64,000 nucleotides of DNA from an uncultured Acetatifactor sp. (GCA_910586775.1 CAJUJN010000017.1:1-64000), one strand, 5' to 3'. Shown: positions 34,853 through 44,979, counted from the first letter of the stretch. Program-made: numbers and translations. Notes: generated from the letters alone by a model not told the origin.

Positions 34853-36241
34853 ATGGGTATCAGAATGACATATCAGGAATTTAAGGAAGCCGTGGTCAGA
34901 TACGCTGCGGAAAATCAGATTACGGACTATGAATTGTATTATACGGAGAGCGAATCGGTTTCAGTAGAGATTTTCAAGGAAGAGGTAAAGGGCTACAGTA
35001 CGGAGGACAGCATGGGAATCTGCTTCCGCTGTGTGGTAAACGGAAAAGCAGGATACGCTTCCACGGAAAACAGGACGGAAGAGGAAGCGAAGTCTCTTGT
35101 GCTTCGCGCGTTGGACAATGCCGGTTCCATAGAGAGCGAGGAGAAAGCCTTTATCCACAAGCAGGGCGACACTTATGCCGTGCTTGAGGAAAGCAGTTCG
35201 GCAGTGCCTTCCGGCGCAGAGCTTACCGATGCGGCTCTGGCACTCCAGAAGGAACTGTATCAGGCAGATTCCAGGGTTGCAGACGGAACCCAGGCATATA
35301 TGGCTTACAGCGGTGAAAAATATGCGCTTTGCAATTCAAACGGCCTGGACCTGGAGGACAGGGTAGCCTGCTCCATGTGTTATGCCATGCCGCTGGTGTC
35401 GGACGGAAGTGAAATGTATGACGGTTTTGAGAATAAAATGGGTGACCTGAAGGATTTCGACCTGAAGGCCATCGCGGAGAAAGCTGTGGAGGACGCAGTG
35501 TCCACCATAGGCGCGGAGAGTGTGCCCAGCGGAAAATATACGGTCATATTTTCCAACAAGGCCATGGCTACACTGCTTCAGACCTATTCGTCCGTATTTT
35601 CCGCCGAAGAAGCCCAGAAAGGCATGTCACTTCTGAACGGAAAAGAGGGTGAGAAGATTGCAGCCGATATCATTACCATTGTAGACGATCCCATGTACGC
35701 TGACAGTGTAACGAAGAGAACCTTCGACGGAGAAGGCGTTGCCACTTATGTGAAAAACGTAGTGGAAAACGGTGTTCTGGTTACTTTGCTTCACAACCTG
35801 AAGACTGCGGCAAATGCGGGCGTAAAGTCCACGGGAAATGCAGGCAGATTGTCCTACGCGTCGGTTATCGGTGTCAGTCCTTACACGTTTTACATTCAGC
35901 CGGCAGCAAAAGAAGACAGTGAAGCATCGGACGGCACCGCAAAGAAAACGCCTGACGGATTGTTCGCGCTGGCAGGTGAGGGCATTTATATAACCGAGCT
36001 GATGGGCCTTCACGCCGGGGCAAATCCTGTCACGGGAGACTTCTCCCTGGCATCCAGGGGATTTTTGATTACAGACGGCAAAAAGGGTGCTCCGGTGAAG
36101 AACTTCACCGTGTCCGGCAATTTCTTTGAACTGCTGAAAGATGTGGAAAAGGTGGGAGACGACCTGGATTTTGTGCGCGGAAAATACGGTTCGCCTTCCG
36201 TAATGGTGAGAAATCTTGCCATTGCCGGGAAGGAAGCGTAA
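34853..36241 (+). CDS. tldE: TldE/PmbA, non-metal subunit of the TldD/TldE protease
   Basis: This 462-residue PmbA-family partner of TldD lacks the HExxxH zinc motif, as expected for the E subunit. Family features are YELYYTESESVSVEIF near the start, FSNKAMATLLQTYSSVFSAE, TGNAGRLSYASVIGVSPYTF and GIYITELMGLHAGANPVTGDFSLASRGFLI. ATG 34853 has GAAAGG just upstream; ATG 34865 (MTYQEF) is an alternative. It is transcribed with tldD or from a promoter I cannot place in the AT-rich gap. A strong terminator follows. Confidence 0.92.
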   Translation: MGIRMTYQEFKEAVVRYAAENQITDYELYYTESESVSVEIFKEEVKGYSTEDSMGICFRCVVNGKAGYASTENRTEEEAKSLVLRALDNAGSIESEEKAFIHKQGDTYAVLEESSSAVPSGAELTDAALALQKELYQADSRVADGTQAYMAYSGEKYALCNSNGLDLEDRVACSMCYAMPLVSDGSEMYDGFENKMGDLKDFDLKAIAEKAVEDAVSTIGAESVPSGKYTVIFSNKAMATLLQTYSSVFSAEEAQKGMSLLNGKEGEKIAADIITIVDDPMYADSVTKRTFDGEGVATYVKNVVENGVLVTLLHNLKTAANAGVKSTGNAGRLSYASVIGVSPYTFYIQPAAKEDSEASDGTAKKTPDGLFALAGEGIYITELMGLHAGANPVTGDFSLASRGFLITDGKKGAPVKNFTVSGNFFELLKDVEKVGDDLDFVRGKYGSPSVMVRNLAIAGKEA

Positions 36242-36274
36242 ACGGGATAATATCAGAGTTTCATAAGTAATGAA

Positions 36275-36307
36275 AGGCTGACAGTATATGCGGACTGTCA
36301 GCTTTTT
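36275..36307 (+). terminator. Rho-independent terminator after tldE
   Basis: GCTGACAGT / ACTGTCAGC (36277-36302), an 8-base loop and TTTTT. Confidence 0.88.
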
Positions 36308-36333
36308 ATTGCGTAAAAATGCCCTGAATTCGC

Positions 36334-36371
36334 TTTTTGGCATAATAAAGCAAGATTGGCATAGCCAAAAA
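36334..36371. promoter_or_regulatory. Inverted repeat upstream of the sugar ABC operon
   Basis: TTTTTGGC / GCCAAAAA arms (36334-36341 and 36364-36371) are 22 bases apart and lie about 115 bases before the first permease gene. It may be an operator or part of the promoter region; no bound protein is known. Confidence 0.35.
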
Positions 36372-36483
36372 ATAAAAAGAGCACAGTCAGTGAAAGCATC
36401 ACATCTGGAAATATCCCTTCCTGACCGATAGACTGGAAACAGAAACAAACAGAAGACAAGCGAACAGGAATGGAGGATAAAAT

Positions 36484-37473
36484 GTGACAAAATTTTCAGA
36501 AAGCAACCAATCAGAAAGTAACCGCTCAGTAATCAAAAAGGAAAATGCAGTAAGGGACAGAGGCGGTAAAAAAAGAGCGTTCAGCCGGCTCGGGAGATGC
36601 TGGCAGCTGTACCTGCTGCTGGCGCCTACAGTGGTGTATCTGTTCATATTTAATTACCTTCCCATGATGGGAATCCAGATTGCATTCAGGGACTACAAAT
36701 TTTCCAGAGGAATATGGGACAGTGCCTGGGTGGGGCTGAAACATTTCAGAACCTTTTTCGAATCCGTTCAGTTTGAGAGCCTGATGGTCAATACCGTTAA
36801 GATCAGTGTCTATGCGCTGCTGTTCGGATTTCCCTTTCCGATTATCCTGGCTTTGCTGCTCAATGAGTGTAAGAGCATGAAGCTTAAAAAGACGGTTCAG
36901 ACACTGACCTATGCTCCCTACTTTATTTCTACTGTGGTCATGGTGTCCATGCTTTCCATGTTCCTCTCGCCGTCCACGGGCATTGTCAATAAGGCGATTT
37001 CGTTCTTTGGAGGGACTCCGTATGATTTTATGGGAAGTGCAAAGGCATTCCGTTCCGTGTATATCATTTCCGGCATCTGGCAGGGAACAGGGTGGAGTTC
37101 CATCATTTTCATTGCGGCACTGGCAGGGATAGACCCGCAGCTTCACGAGGCCGCAGAAATCGACGGTGCCAACAGGCTGCAGAGAATCTGGCATATCAAC
37201 CTGCCGGGGATTCTGCCTACGGCAGTGATTGTGTTCATCATGAACTGCGGCTCCATTATGAGCGTGGGATTTGAAAAGGTGTATCTGATGCAGAACTCCA
37301 TGAACCAGTCCACATCGGAGATTATAGCTACTTATGTATATAAGATGGGAATCCAGAAGGCACAATATTCCTATACAACAGCCATCGGCCTGTTTAACTC
37401 GCTGATTAATCTGGTGTTGCTCCTGATTGTAAATCATATCAGCAAAAAGGTATCGGAAATCAGCGTATTTTAA
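36484..37473 (+). CDS. Carbohydrate ABC transporter permease (LplB/YtcP-partner type)
   Basis: This 329-residue inner permease subunit of a CUT1-type importer for oligosaccharides has six membrane helices after a charged N-terminal tail of about 40 residues. The EAA loop, which docks the ATPase, is visible as EAAEIDGANRLQRIWHINLP. The start is GTG 36484 with GGAGG 7-8 bases upstream. It heads a permease-permease-binding protein operon. As usual for this subgroup no ATPase gene is adjacent, so a shared MsmK-type ATPase elsewhere is expected. Substrate is not determinable from the sequence; nearby glycosidases suggest plant or host glycan fragments. Confidence 0.9.
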   Translation: MTKFSESNQSESNRSVIKKENAVRDRGGKKRAFSRLGRCWQLYLLLAPTVVYLFIFNYLPMMGIQIAFRDYKFSRGIWDSAWVGLKHFRTFFESVQFESLMVNTVKISVYALLFGFPFPIILALLLNECKSMKLKKTVQTLTYAPYFISTVVMVSMLSMFLSPSTGIVNKAISFFGGTPYDFMGSAKAFRSVYIISGIWQGTGWSSIIFIAALAGIDPQLHEAAEIDGANRLQRIWHINLPGILPTAVIVFIMNCGSIMSVGFEKVYLMQNSMNQSTSEIIATYVYKMGIQKAQYSYTTAIGLFNSLINLVLLLIVNHISKKVSEISVF

Positions 37474-37506
37474 ATAATCGCAAAATAGACAGGAGGTAGA
37501 TTGTAT

Positions 37507-38406
37507 ATGGTACGATCCCGAAAGAGAAAAGAGAGTCTGGATAACCGGATTTTTAATGGTATAGTAACGTTTCTGCTGGCGCTCTGCGGCCTGGCGGCAT
37601 TGTATCCGCTGCTGTTTGTGGTGGTGGCGTCCATATCGGATCCCGTGCGGGTCAATTCGGGGGATGTGTGGCTGTTTCCCGTGGGCTTCCAGCTGGACGG
37701 TTATGTGCAGGTATTTGGAAATAAATGGATTTTCATCGGTTACAGGAACAGCCTGATATACACGGTGTTGGGAACTTTTCTGAATGTGTTGGTGACAATC
37801 ATGGCAGGATATCCGCTCTCTCGTAAAGATTTGTACGGCAGAAAGCTTTTTAACTGGTATATCGCCATTCCCATGTGGTTTGGGGGCGGTCTGATACCGA
37901 CGTATGTTGTGGTCAATAATCTGCATCTGGTGAATACGCCCCTGGTGCTTCTGATTCTGGGACTGGTAAGCAGCTTTAACATTATCATCTGCCGCACCTT
38001 TATTGCTTCCCTTCCCTATGAGCTTCAGGAATCGGCAAAGATTGACGGCTGCTCGGATTTCGGTATCCTGTGGAAGATTGTGGTTCCCTTGTCTAAGCCG
38101 ATCATTGCTGTGCTGTGTCTCTACTATGCGGTGGGACACTGGAATGATTACTTCAGTGCCATGATTTATGTGAGCAATAAGAATTTTCAGACATTGCAGG
38201 TCTTTCTGCGGGAGATTCTTCTGCTGAATCAGAATATCGACCTGGAGACCATAGAAGACCCGGCGGTGGTGGCTCTGAAACTGCAGATGGCGCAGGTAAT
38301 GAAATATTCCCTGATCGTGGTGGCATCCGTTCCGCTGCTGATAGCCTATCCTTTCGTTCAGAAGTTTTTTGTGAAGGGCGTTATGATCGGTTCCGTGAAG
38401 GGATGA
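37507..38406 (+). CDS. Carbohydrate ABC transporter permease (YtcP/LplC type)
   Basis: This is the second permease subunit of the importer, 299 residues, with six membrane helices. The EAA-type loop reads ELQESAKIDGCSDFGILWKI and the ending YPFVQKFFVKGVMIGSVKG is typical of the subfamily. I use ATG 37507 because AGGAGGT lies about 9 bases upstream; TTG 37501 is the alternative. It is co-transcribed with the preceding permease (33-base gap). A 245-base gap follows before the binding protein. Confidence 0.9.
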   Translation: MVRSRKRKESLDNRIFNGIVTFLLALCGLAALYPLLFVVVASISDPVRVNSGDVWLFPVGFQLDGYVQVFGNKWIFIGYRNSLIYTVLGTFLNVLVTIMAGYPLSRKDLYGRKLFNWYIAIPMWFGGGLIPTYVVVNNLHLVNTPLVLLILGLVSSFNIIICRTFIASLPYELQESAKIDGCSDFGILWKIVVPLSKPIIAVLCLYYAVGHWNDYFSAMIYVSNKNFQTLQVFLREILLLNQNIDLETIEDPAVVALKLQMAQVMKYSLIVVASVPLLIAYPFVQKFFVKGVMIGSVKG

Positions 38407-38651
38407 CCGTGCCCTGAAATAGTATAGCTGACATCAATTGCAGGATAATTTATACATATGGTCCACAGCAATTGCCAGGCATAATATACCTGTGGCGGAA
38501 AATATCTGCCAGACAAAATGTATGGCGGGTGAGCGCCTCTGCAGCATAAAACTAATGAAAGTAAAGCAGTAAAGAGGATTGCCTGGGGTTTACTGTGGCC
38601 GGTGTTCAGAGATGTTACTGCAGTTTATGATATTATAACAAGGAGGAGTAA

Positions 38652-40307
38652 ATGATGAGAAAAGGAAAGAAAGTGTGTGCGTCGATGCTGACAATGTCCA
38701 TGATAGCCGCTCTGCTGGGTGGCTGCGGTTCTCCGGAAGAGGGCGGGAAGGAAAATGGCAGTGTTCCGTCTTCCGCAGCTGCGGAAGGGGAACAGGAGAC
38801 AGGAGGCGGTTCTGAAAGGGAAGTGTTTAAGCTTACGGTCCATTCCAGCCCGGCCCAGGGGGACTGGAACGATTACTGGCTGATCCATACCATTGAGGAA
38901 AAGTTCAATGTGGACATCCAGGTAGAGATGATTTCAACCGATGTCTGGAGAGATAAGCTGCCACTGATGTTTGCTACGGAAGAACTGCCGGATTTCTTCC
39001 TGAATTCCCTGGACAATTCGGATATTGCCACCTATGGGAGCGAGGGATATCTGATAGATCTGAATCCCTATATTTCCCAGGAGGCGACACCTAATATCTG
39101 GAAGGCCATGGAGGAGACTCCCGCACTGCGTCCCGCCCTTACGGAAGCCGGCGGCGAGATATTCGCAGTCAGCGGCGCCGATATGGCAGAGGCCAATCTG
39201 GCACAGAATCGTTTTTACGTCAACTATCAGTGGGCGGAGCAAATTCTGGGCAAGCAGCCGGAGACCCTGGATGAATTCTATGAGTATCTGAAAGGGGTAA
39301 AGGAGCAGGATATGAACGGCAACGGGGATGCGGCGGATGAGATTCCCCTGGGCGGCTTCTATAAGGCGCCGGATATGATTCATGTGTTCCCGCCCATCCT
39401 GAATGCCTTTGGCTATACCCGCAAGGATATTGAGGCCATTGACGGCAAGGTCGTATATGTACCGGCAGAAGATAATTATAAGCTGTTCCTGGATTTTATG
39501 AAGAAGCTTTATGAAGAACAATTGTTGGATAATGAATTTTTCTCTCAGACCCAGGACCAGGTGAATGCCAAGGAGACGAATTACCGGTACGGCGCATATG
39601 CATTTTATGCCAGCTGGGTAAATCAGCCGGAGGAGACGATATGGAGGCAGTATGACATTCAGGAGCCGCTTACATCCCAGTACAACAGCGAGAAGCGGAC
39701 GGCGTCGGTGGATATCAATAAATGCGGTAACTTCAGCATTACCAAGAACTGCAGTAATCCTGAAAAACTGATGGAGATACTGGACTGGTGCTTCAGCTTC
39801 GACGGATACCTGGCTATCCTGGGCGGATTTGAGAAGGGAACCGTGGAAGGGCAGGAAGAATACGGATATACGTATGAATGGGTAGATGATAATACCCTGG
39901 ATCTGACGAGCGATTTTGACGAGAGCAAATGGGATAATAAAAACAGCTGGTCACTGGCTGAGGTAGGGCCTGATTACGGTTATTTCCCCATCTACAGAAA
40001 TTTCAATATGCAGGGAAGCGGCGATGCCCAGTCCTACCTGGAAGAGGGGCTGATCAATCACTATGCACCGTACTACCACATTGGGTGGCCTTCTTCCGTG
40101 AAGCTGACGGCTGAAGAGGCAGATGAACTGGCACTGATTTCTACCGATATTCAGAGTTATACGGATGAGATGGTGACCAAGATGATTACCGGTGAGGTGT
40201 CGACAGATGAATTTGAAAATTTCCGGACCGGTCTGCAGGAGAGAAAACTGGACAGGATGATTGAAATCTATCAGGATGCTTACGACAGATGGAGTGCAAA
40301 TCAGTAA
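38652..40307 (+). CDS. Sugar-binding lipoprotein of the ABC importer
   Basis: This 551-residue extracellular solute-binding protein (family 1, LipO/YtcQ subgroup) has a type II signal peptide with lipobox LLGGC (Cys25) and then a Gly/Ser/Glu linker. The mature domain includes NGDAADEIPLGGFYKAPDMI, typical of a calcium-loop-like DxNGDxxxDE segment in this subgroup. AAGGAGGAG lies before ATG 38652. It delivers oligosaccharide to the permeases at 36484-38406. The 245-base gap upstream holds two similar CAATTGC-AGG-ATAAT segments (38436-38500) but no gene. Confidence 0.92.
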   Translation: MMRKGKKVCASMLTMSMIAALLGGCGSPEEGGKENGSVPSSAAAEGEQETGGGSEREVFKLTVHSSPAQGDWNDYWLIHTIEEKFNVDIQVEMISTDVWRDKLPLMFATEELPDFFLNSLDNSDIATYGSEGYLIDLNPYISQEATPNIWKAMEETPALRPALTEAGGEIFAVSGADMAEANLAQNRFYVNYQWAEQILGKQPETLDEFYEYLKGVKEQDMNGNGDAADEIPLGGFYKAPDMIHVFPPILNAFGYTRKDIEAIDGKVVYVPAEDNYKLFLDFMKKLYEEQLLDNEFFSQTQDQVNAKETNYRYGAYAFYASWVNQPEETIWRQYDIQEPLTSQYNSEKRTASVDINKCGNFSITKNCSNPEKLMEILDWCFSFDGYLAILGGFEKGTVEGQEEYGYTYEWVDDNTLDLTSDFDESKWDNKNSWSLAEVGPDYGYFPIYRNFNMQGSGDAQSYLEEGLINHYAPYYHIGWPSSVKLTAEEADELALISTDIQSYTDEMVTKMITGEVSTDEFENFRTGLQERKLDRMIEIYQDAYDRWSANQ

Positions 40308-40359
40308 GGACAGGCCAACCCAGGACGACAGTATGTAATAGGAGCTTTTCATCAGTGTA

Positions 40360-40399
40360 TCCCGGCTTCCGGCGGCTTTGAGCGGAAGCCGGGATTTAA
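40360..40399 (+). terminator. Terminator after the binding-protein gene
   Basis: TCCCGGCTTCCG / CGGAAGCCGGGA is a perfect 12-bp stem (40360-40371 and 40383-40394) followed by TTTAAAAAT. The rest of the 310-base gap before the next gene shows no ORF. Confidence 0.82.
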
Positions 40400-40617
40400 A
40401 AATAACCAGAGCAGGCAAGAAATACCATAACCGCCAGGCGTGAAATTCCGGGGGAAGTATGGTAAAATGATACTGTTGTTTTGTTGTTTGGGCCTCAAGC
40501 CCGGTATGTGCTGAAAAATGGCCGGAAGATGGTCCGGGTATGCCGGCAAATGTTTTTTGAGCGATATGTTCAGCGTGCTGTGGGCGACTGGCTGCTGTAT
40601 GGAATAGGAGTAATCGC

Positions 40618-42918
40618 ATGCCGCGAAAGAGAAAGAGCCGTTCAAAGCTGCTTGCAAAGTATATCAAGATTAATTTCTTTGTCATTTTTCTACCCATTGC
40701 TGTGGGCAGTGTCATTTATTGTATTTCCATCCAGAAGAATTATATGGACAGGTACCTGAAAACCATAGAATATTCCGTCAATGAGAAGCTGTGGCAGCTG
40801 GAGGCCAGGACGCGTTCCTTTGCATCCACTGCGCAGCGGATTTGTCTGGACCAGGATTTTACGCCCTATCATCTGACGAATTTCTCGTATACAACCATCA
40901 ATGCCATCAAGCGTCTGAAGACCTTCACGGCAGAGTCTGTCTATTTTCATGATCTGGTCATTCATCTGAATGATTCGGAGCAGGTGTATACAAGCAATGG
41001 AACTGTGGACGTGGAAACATTTATGAACAGTACCTATCAGCTTGCGGACGGCTTTTCACGGGAGGATTTTCTGGAGCTTCTGCGGAGCAAAAAGTATTAC
41101 GAATGTACCAGTGAAGGCCAGTATCTGACGTCAGGGGCTTTTCGGTACAGTGTGGTGACATATCCGTTGGGGAAGACAGGGAGCAGCTTTTACGGCACAC
41201 TCCTGGGAATCTATGAAAATGACTGGGAGAAGACTTTTCAGACGGAGAAGGCGGAGAAGGATAAGCGGCTCGTAGTGGTCTGTACGGGAACCATGGAGAT
41301 GCTCTATACTCAGATGCCGGACCGGGTCAGGGAAAATATCGATTTTCAGAAGGACCTTTCGGAACCGCTGGCAGGTCTTCTGAAGAACTGGGACAGGGAA
41401 GAGGAATACTGCAGCTTTCGGCTGGGCGGCGTAGGCTACATCGGAAAAATAGCCCATTCTGATCTGAACGGATGGTATCTGATCGACATGGTGGATGAAG
41501 CCAGTATCACCTGGGAACTGCTTCTGATGCAGCTGCCCATGCTGATCGGCATTTTTCTGAGCATGCTGCTTTTGACATTTTTCCTGAGCATCATCCTTTC
41601 CATGTACAATTATGTGCCCATACAGAAGCTTTACAATCTGTTTGACAAGAAAGAAAAGCGGAACAAACAGAAAGAGAAAGGAAAAAACGAACTGATGTTC
41701 CTGAACGAATATATCCGTAAAATGCTGGAAGAACAGGATGCCATGGGAGAACAGCTGGTGGCCAGCAGAAAGATTTCAAGGATGGAGCTGGTGGGCAGAC
41801 TGCTGAGAGGCAGCCTGAATGCAGCGTCCTCTTCAGTGAAGGAGCAGCTTGCCGATATGGGGCTGCAGCTGGATAAAAAATATATGGCGGCCATGGTGCT
41901 GAAGGTTTCAGAGGAGGAAATGCCGGAGTTCGGACGGCGGCTTAAGGATGCTTCCGCGGAGAGGCAGGCGGAAGGCTTTTATCTGACGGAAGGAATCTAT
42001 AAATACTATGACGCTTTCCTTGCCTGTACAGAGAAGGCGGAAGAGATTGCGGAATTCGCGGAATGGCTGATGGAATGGGCAGGAGAGCAGAGCGGCCTGC
42101 AGATAGGCATAGGCAATGTCTATGCCAGTGCGGAAAGCCTGAAATATTCTCTGATGGAGGCGATTATTGCGGTGGAGAGCAAGGAGGATAGCCTGGTGCT
42201 CTTCTCGGATCTGGCAGCAGATAAAAGCGAGGCATTTTACTGTAAGCCGTTGGAGAGCGAGCTGAAGCTGAAAATGGTTCTGGCCCAGGGGGCGGCGGAG
42301 AATCTGGAGGAGACACTGGATGAGCTCTACAGGGAATTGCTGAAGATAAGGCAGTCGGATTCCGACACTGTGCTGACTTTTCTGATGAACCGGATTATGG
42401 CGGTTTTGTTTGAGGATTCGCTGAGTCTGGAAGAGGGAGGCGGAGAGAGATACCTCCAATATACCAATATGGAAGAATTCTTCGAGAGACTCAGGGAATT
42501 CTGTGATGTGGAACTGGACCGTCGTCTGGAGCGGAAGGCTGCCCGGGAAGATAAGCGAATGCGGAAAATCCTGGATTTCATAGATGAAAATTTCATGCGC
42601 CAGGATATGTCCCTGGTGATGGTGGCGGGGGAATTCGAGATGACAGGCCCCTATCTGAGCAAGATTTTCAAAGGGGCTGTGGGGAAGAATTTTATAGAAT
42701 ATATTACGGATAAGAGACTGGAGATGGCGGCAGGGCTTCTGGTGGATACGGATGCACCGGTGGGAGAAATCGTATATCAGGTGGGGTACTCTGACGCGGC
42801 CAGCTTTACCAGGAAATTTACCAGACACTTTCTGATTTCTCCCGGCGCTTACAGAAAAGTGGAGCGGGAGAAGACAGGAAAGCGTGAGAATGGGGGTATT
42901 ACGGATGAAAAAAATTGA
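40618..42918 (+). CDS. Membrane-bound AraC-family regulator (YesN/YtdP-like sensor)
   Basis: This 766-residue one-component regulator has membrane helix 1 (about 20-42), an extracellular sensor region (about 43-300, probably Cache-like), and membrane helix 2 (about 305-335, LIGIFLSMLLLTFFLSIIL). A cytoplasmic linker follows, then the AraC DNA-binding domain (about 650-755; LVMVAGEFEMTGPYLSKIFK, then DAPVGEIVYQVGYSDAASFTRKFTRHF). Such proteins normally sense an extracellular sugar and activate an adjacent LplB-type ABC operon, which lies directly upstream here. It ends overlapping the next ORF by 14 bases, so the two are translationally linked. Confidence 0.9.
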   Translation: MPRKRKSRSKLLAKYIKINFFVIFLPIAVGSVIYCISIQKNYMDRYLKTIEYSVNEKLWQLEARTRSFASTAQRICLDQDFTPYHLTNFSYTTINAIKRLKTFTAESVYFHDLVIHLNDSEQVYTSNGTVDVETFMNSTYQLADGFSREDFLELLRSKKYYECTSEGQYLTSGAFRYSVVTYPLGKTGSSFYGTLLGIYENDWEKTFQTEKAEKDKRLVVVCTGTMEMLYTQMPDRVRENIDFQKDLSEPLAGLLKNWDREEEYCSFRLGGVGYIGKIAHSDLNGWYLIDMVDEASITWELLLMQLPMLIGIFLSMLLLTFFLSIILSMYNYVPIQKLYNLFDKKEKRNKQKEKGKNELMFLNEYIRKMLEEQDAMGEQLVASRKISRMELVGRLLRGSLNAASSSVKEQLADMGLQLDKKYMAAMVLKVSEEEMPEFGRRLKDASAERQAEGFYLTEGIYKYYDAFLACTEKAEEIAEFAEWLMEWAGEQSGLQIGIGNVYASAESLKYSLMEAIIAVESKEDSLVLFSDLAADKSEAFYCKPLESELKLKMVLAQGAAENLEETLDELYRELLKIRQSDSDTVLTFLMNRIMAVLFEDSLSLEEGGGERYLQYTNMEEFFERLREFCDVELDRRLERKAAREDKRMRKILDFIDENFMRQDMSLVMVAGEFEMTGPYLSKIFKGAVGKNFIEYITDKRLEMAAGLLVDTDAPVGEIVYQVGYSDAASFTRKFTRHFLISPGAYRKVEREKTGKRENGGITDEKN

Positions 42919-43741
42919 AATGTGGAGAGACCAAGGCTTTCGGAAGGGATTTCGGGTACATGGCGGCACCCATGAAGAAGGATATGTAGGAGAACTGCAC
43001 TGGGAAGAGGCTGCGGGAAGCTGTGACTGGACGCTGGCGCAATGGGCCTGCAGACATAATATTGCGGAGGGGACAAGGGAAGGGGACGCTTATGCCACAC
43101 CGTCCCAGACCGTGGAGAGATATCAGGAAGACGAAGATGTAGTACTGACGCTGGAATTGCGTGCTTCCCGTGAGTATGAGTGTGCAAGGCAGGAGGGGCA
43201 GGACTGGCCGCATCTGCTGCTGGGGCAGGAGATGGGAGAACGCTGTCCGTCATTGGAGCAGCTGGAACGGCTGGAATTTGTATCCGAAGTGAAGGTTGGA
43301 TACTGCAGCTGCGGGATGGAGAAGCCGGTCCCGGGACTTCACGCAGCCCAGGCCAATCTTTTTCTCACCGTGACACATCGGGATACGGGTAACATGTATT
43401 GGTTCGGGATTCCCTATTATGACAGCAGGTATTCCATGCAGGATGCCTATCTGGCGGAAGACGGGGGTAAGGCGGATGCCTCTCACAGGCTGATTTATAT
43501 TATTCCCCAGGAGCGGCTTACGGACAGAGGGCTTACAGCTTGCGATTGGGTGGTATATCGCAGAGATATCCTGCCGGATATTTTAGAGGGGCTCAGGCTG
43601 GGAGTGGAAAAGGGATTTCTGGAGACGGCAGACAGCTCAGGGTACCGGATCACTTCCATGAATTTCGGATGGGAAATGCCCGGTACCTATGATGCCAGCC
43701 TTATGATCAGGCGGCTGTCTCTGACAGGATGGGTGCGCTGA
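42905..43741 (+). CDS. Unknown cytoplasmic protein in the glycan-use locus
   Basis: This 278-residue protein belongs to no family I recognise. It has no signal peptide or membrane segment. It is rich in Trp, Tyr and acidic residues and looks mainly beta (WDFNYG-free, with stretches such as ANLFLTVTHRDTGNMYWFGI, SHRLIYIIPQE and ITSMNFGWEMPGTYDASLMI), which may indicate a carbohydrate-binding-like sandwich. ATG 42905 lies within the end of the AraC gene; ATG 42890 is another possible start. It meets the convergent SGNH gene with a gap of only 10 bases and no terminator. Confidence 0.55.
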   Translation: MKKIEMWRDQGFRKGFRVHGGTHEEGYVGELHWEEAAGSCDWTLAQWACRHNIAEGTREGDAYATPSQTVERYQEDEDVVLTLELRASREYECARQEGQDWPHLLLGQEMGERCPSLEQLERLEFVSEVKVGYCSCGMEKPVPGLHAAQANLFLTVTHRDTGNMYWFGIPYYDSRYSMQDAYLAEDGGKADASHRLIYIIPQERLTDRGLTACDWVVYRRDILPDILEGLRLGVEKGFLETADSSGYRITSMNFGWEMPGTYDASLMIRRLSLTGWVR

Positions 43742-43751
43742 GCAAGTGTTC

Positions 43752-44825
43752 TCAGACAGGCTCAGATGTGATGTCTTCTCCAAGAGTTGCCAGCATAACC
43801 TGGGCCTGCAGGCGTGCAAGGAAGTCATTCGGATGATTTACATGGTTGCCCGTCATATCAAGGTAGGGTTTGCGCTTCAGGAAGGCCTGGTGCATGGCGG
43901 TCACATCGGCTACGGCGGTTCCGGTCTGCTTCAGGGAGAGGAGCATATCCCGGTTTTCCATGTGGAAGCCGGTAAAGCCGGCAGCCTTGGGATTGGGCAG
44001 GATGGATGCCACAAGCACAAATTCGGCAGCCGGACAGGTGCCGTGTATGATATGCATGATGGTCCGGATATTTCTGCGGAAGTCCGCAGGCGGTACCTTG
44101 AGGCTTCCGTCGTTCATACCGAAGGCAATCCAGACCAGATCAGGCAGGAAGTTGCGGGCGGCAGCTTCTGCCTGATCTACACCCCATGCCGAAACCTGGC
44201 CGCCCATTGCCGTGCTTTGGACGGGGATGGACAGACCGTGATTTCTGCCAAGGCCTTCTGCCGCAAGCTGCCACCAGGAACCCAGATAGGGCGGAACATG
44301 CAGAGGGCCGGAAGAATTGGCGCCTTCTGTGATGCTGTCCCCCATCACAAGGAGCCGCGGTGCATGTCCGGAGGAAAGCAGGGCGCGGGTTTGGGGCAGA
44401 AGATGAGACTGGCTCCGGGGGACGGTGTCTGTCCAACTGCCGGAATGGGTGTAGGTAACGAGAGTCTGCATTCTGTGAAAACAGTCTCCCTCGGAGAAGA
44501 AGAGGTATCCGCCGCCGGTTTTGGGAAAGGAATGTCCTTCTATGGGAGCCTGGGGATAGAGTTTTTCGTAATCCTGACAGGGGATGGAAGAGCCGGGAAG
44601 CCATTCCAGGGCATGACCGTGGACAGCGTAGTCCTTACCGGGGATGTAGACAGTACCGGTATCGGAACTTTCCACAGATAAAATTTTATCGGGCGGATAC
44701 AGCAGGGCAGCCGGCAGAGGCTGCCCGTTTTTGTCTCTTCTGAAGAGGACGGATTCCCGGTATATGGTGCCAAAGGACCAGTAGGGGATGAGGTATTCTT
44801 GCGGAGAAATGGCGGGTCGGTTCAT
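43752..44825 (-). CDS. SGNH/GDSL-family esterase
   Basis: This 357-residue hydrolase has an N-terminal beta domain of about 150 residues followed by an SGNH hydrolase domain. Block I is VMGDSITEGANS (Ser164), the Gly lies in STAMGGQVSAWG, block III is FGMNDG (Asn238), and the catalytic His lies in NHVNHPNDF (His331). These enzymes deacetylate or de-esterify carbohydrates. No signal peptide is visible, so it would act on imported oligosaccharides. The minus-strand start has AAAGGAA before ATG. It follows the glycosidase gene at 44980-46233 in the same operon, 154 bases apart. Confidence 0.85.
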   Translation of the reverse strand: MNRPAISPQEYLIPYWSFGTIYRESVLFRRDKNGQPLPAALLYPPDKILSVESSDTGTVYIPGKDYAVHGHALEWLPGSSIPCQDYEKLYPQAPIEGHSFPKTGGGYLFFSEGDCFHRMQTLVTYTHSGSWTDTVPRSQSHLLPQTRALLSSGHAPRLLVMGDSITEGANSSGPLHVPPYLGSWWQLAAEGLGRNHGLSIPVQSTAMGGQVSAWGVDQAEAAARNFLPDLVWIAFGMNDGSLKVPPADFRRNIRTIMHIIHGTCPAAEFVLVASILPNPKAAGFTGFHMENRDMLLSLKQTGTAVADVTAMHQAFLKRKPYLDMTGNHVNHPNDFLARLQAQVMLATLGEDITSEPV

Positions 44826-44979
44826 TTTCGGTTCCTTTCTTTGTTTTCTTTAGGACCTGATTTCCTGCCGTATGCTGCGGGAGAGCTGTTTTCGTGATTT
44901 CTGTGACAGGCTCTTTTAAAGGCTTCTGTCTTTCGACATCCGGCAGGAAGGCCGGAAAAAGGATTTTGCAGGGGTAGTG

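Noticed and set aside
33234..36241. RiPP biosynthesis cluster around TldD/TldE
   Set aside because: No precursor peptide, radical-SAM or cyclodehydratase gene is nearby; the pair alone is common housekeeping.
36526..38139. Minus-strand ORF of 537 codons
   Set aside because: It is opposite the two ABC permeases; composition (Gln/His/Arg-rich) is that of an antisense shadow.
43746..44681. Plus-strand ORF of 311 codons
   Set aside because: It lies opposite the SGNH esterase, whose GDSITEG and GMND motifs are clearly real.
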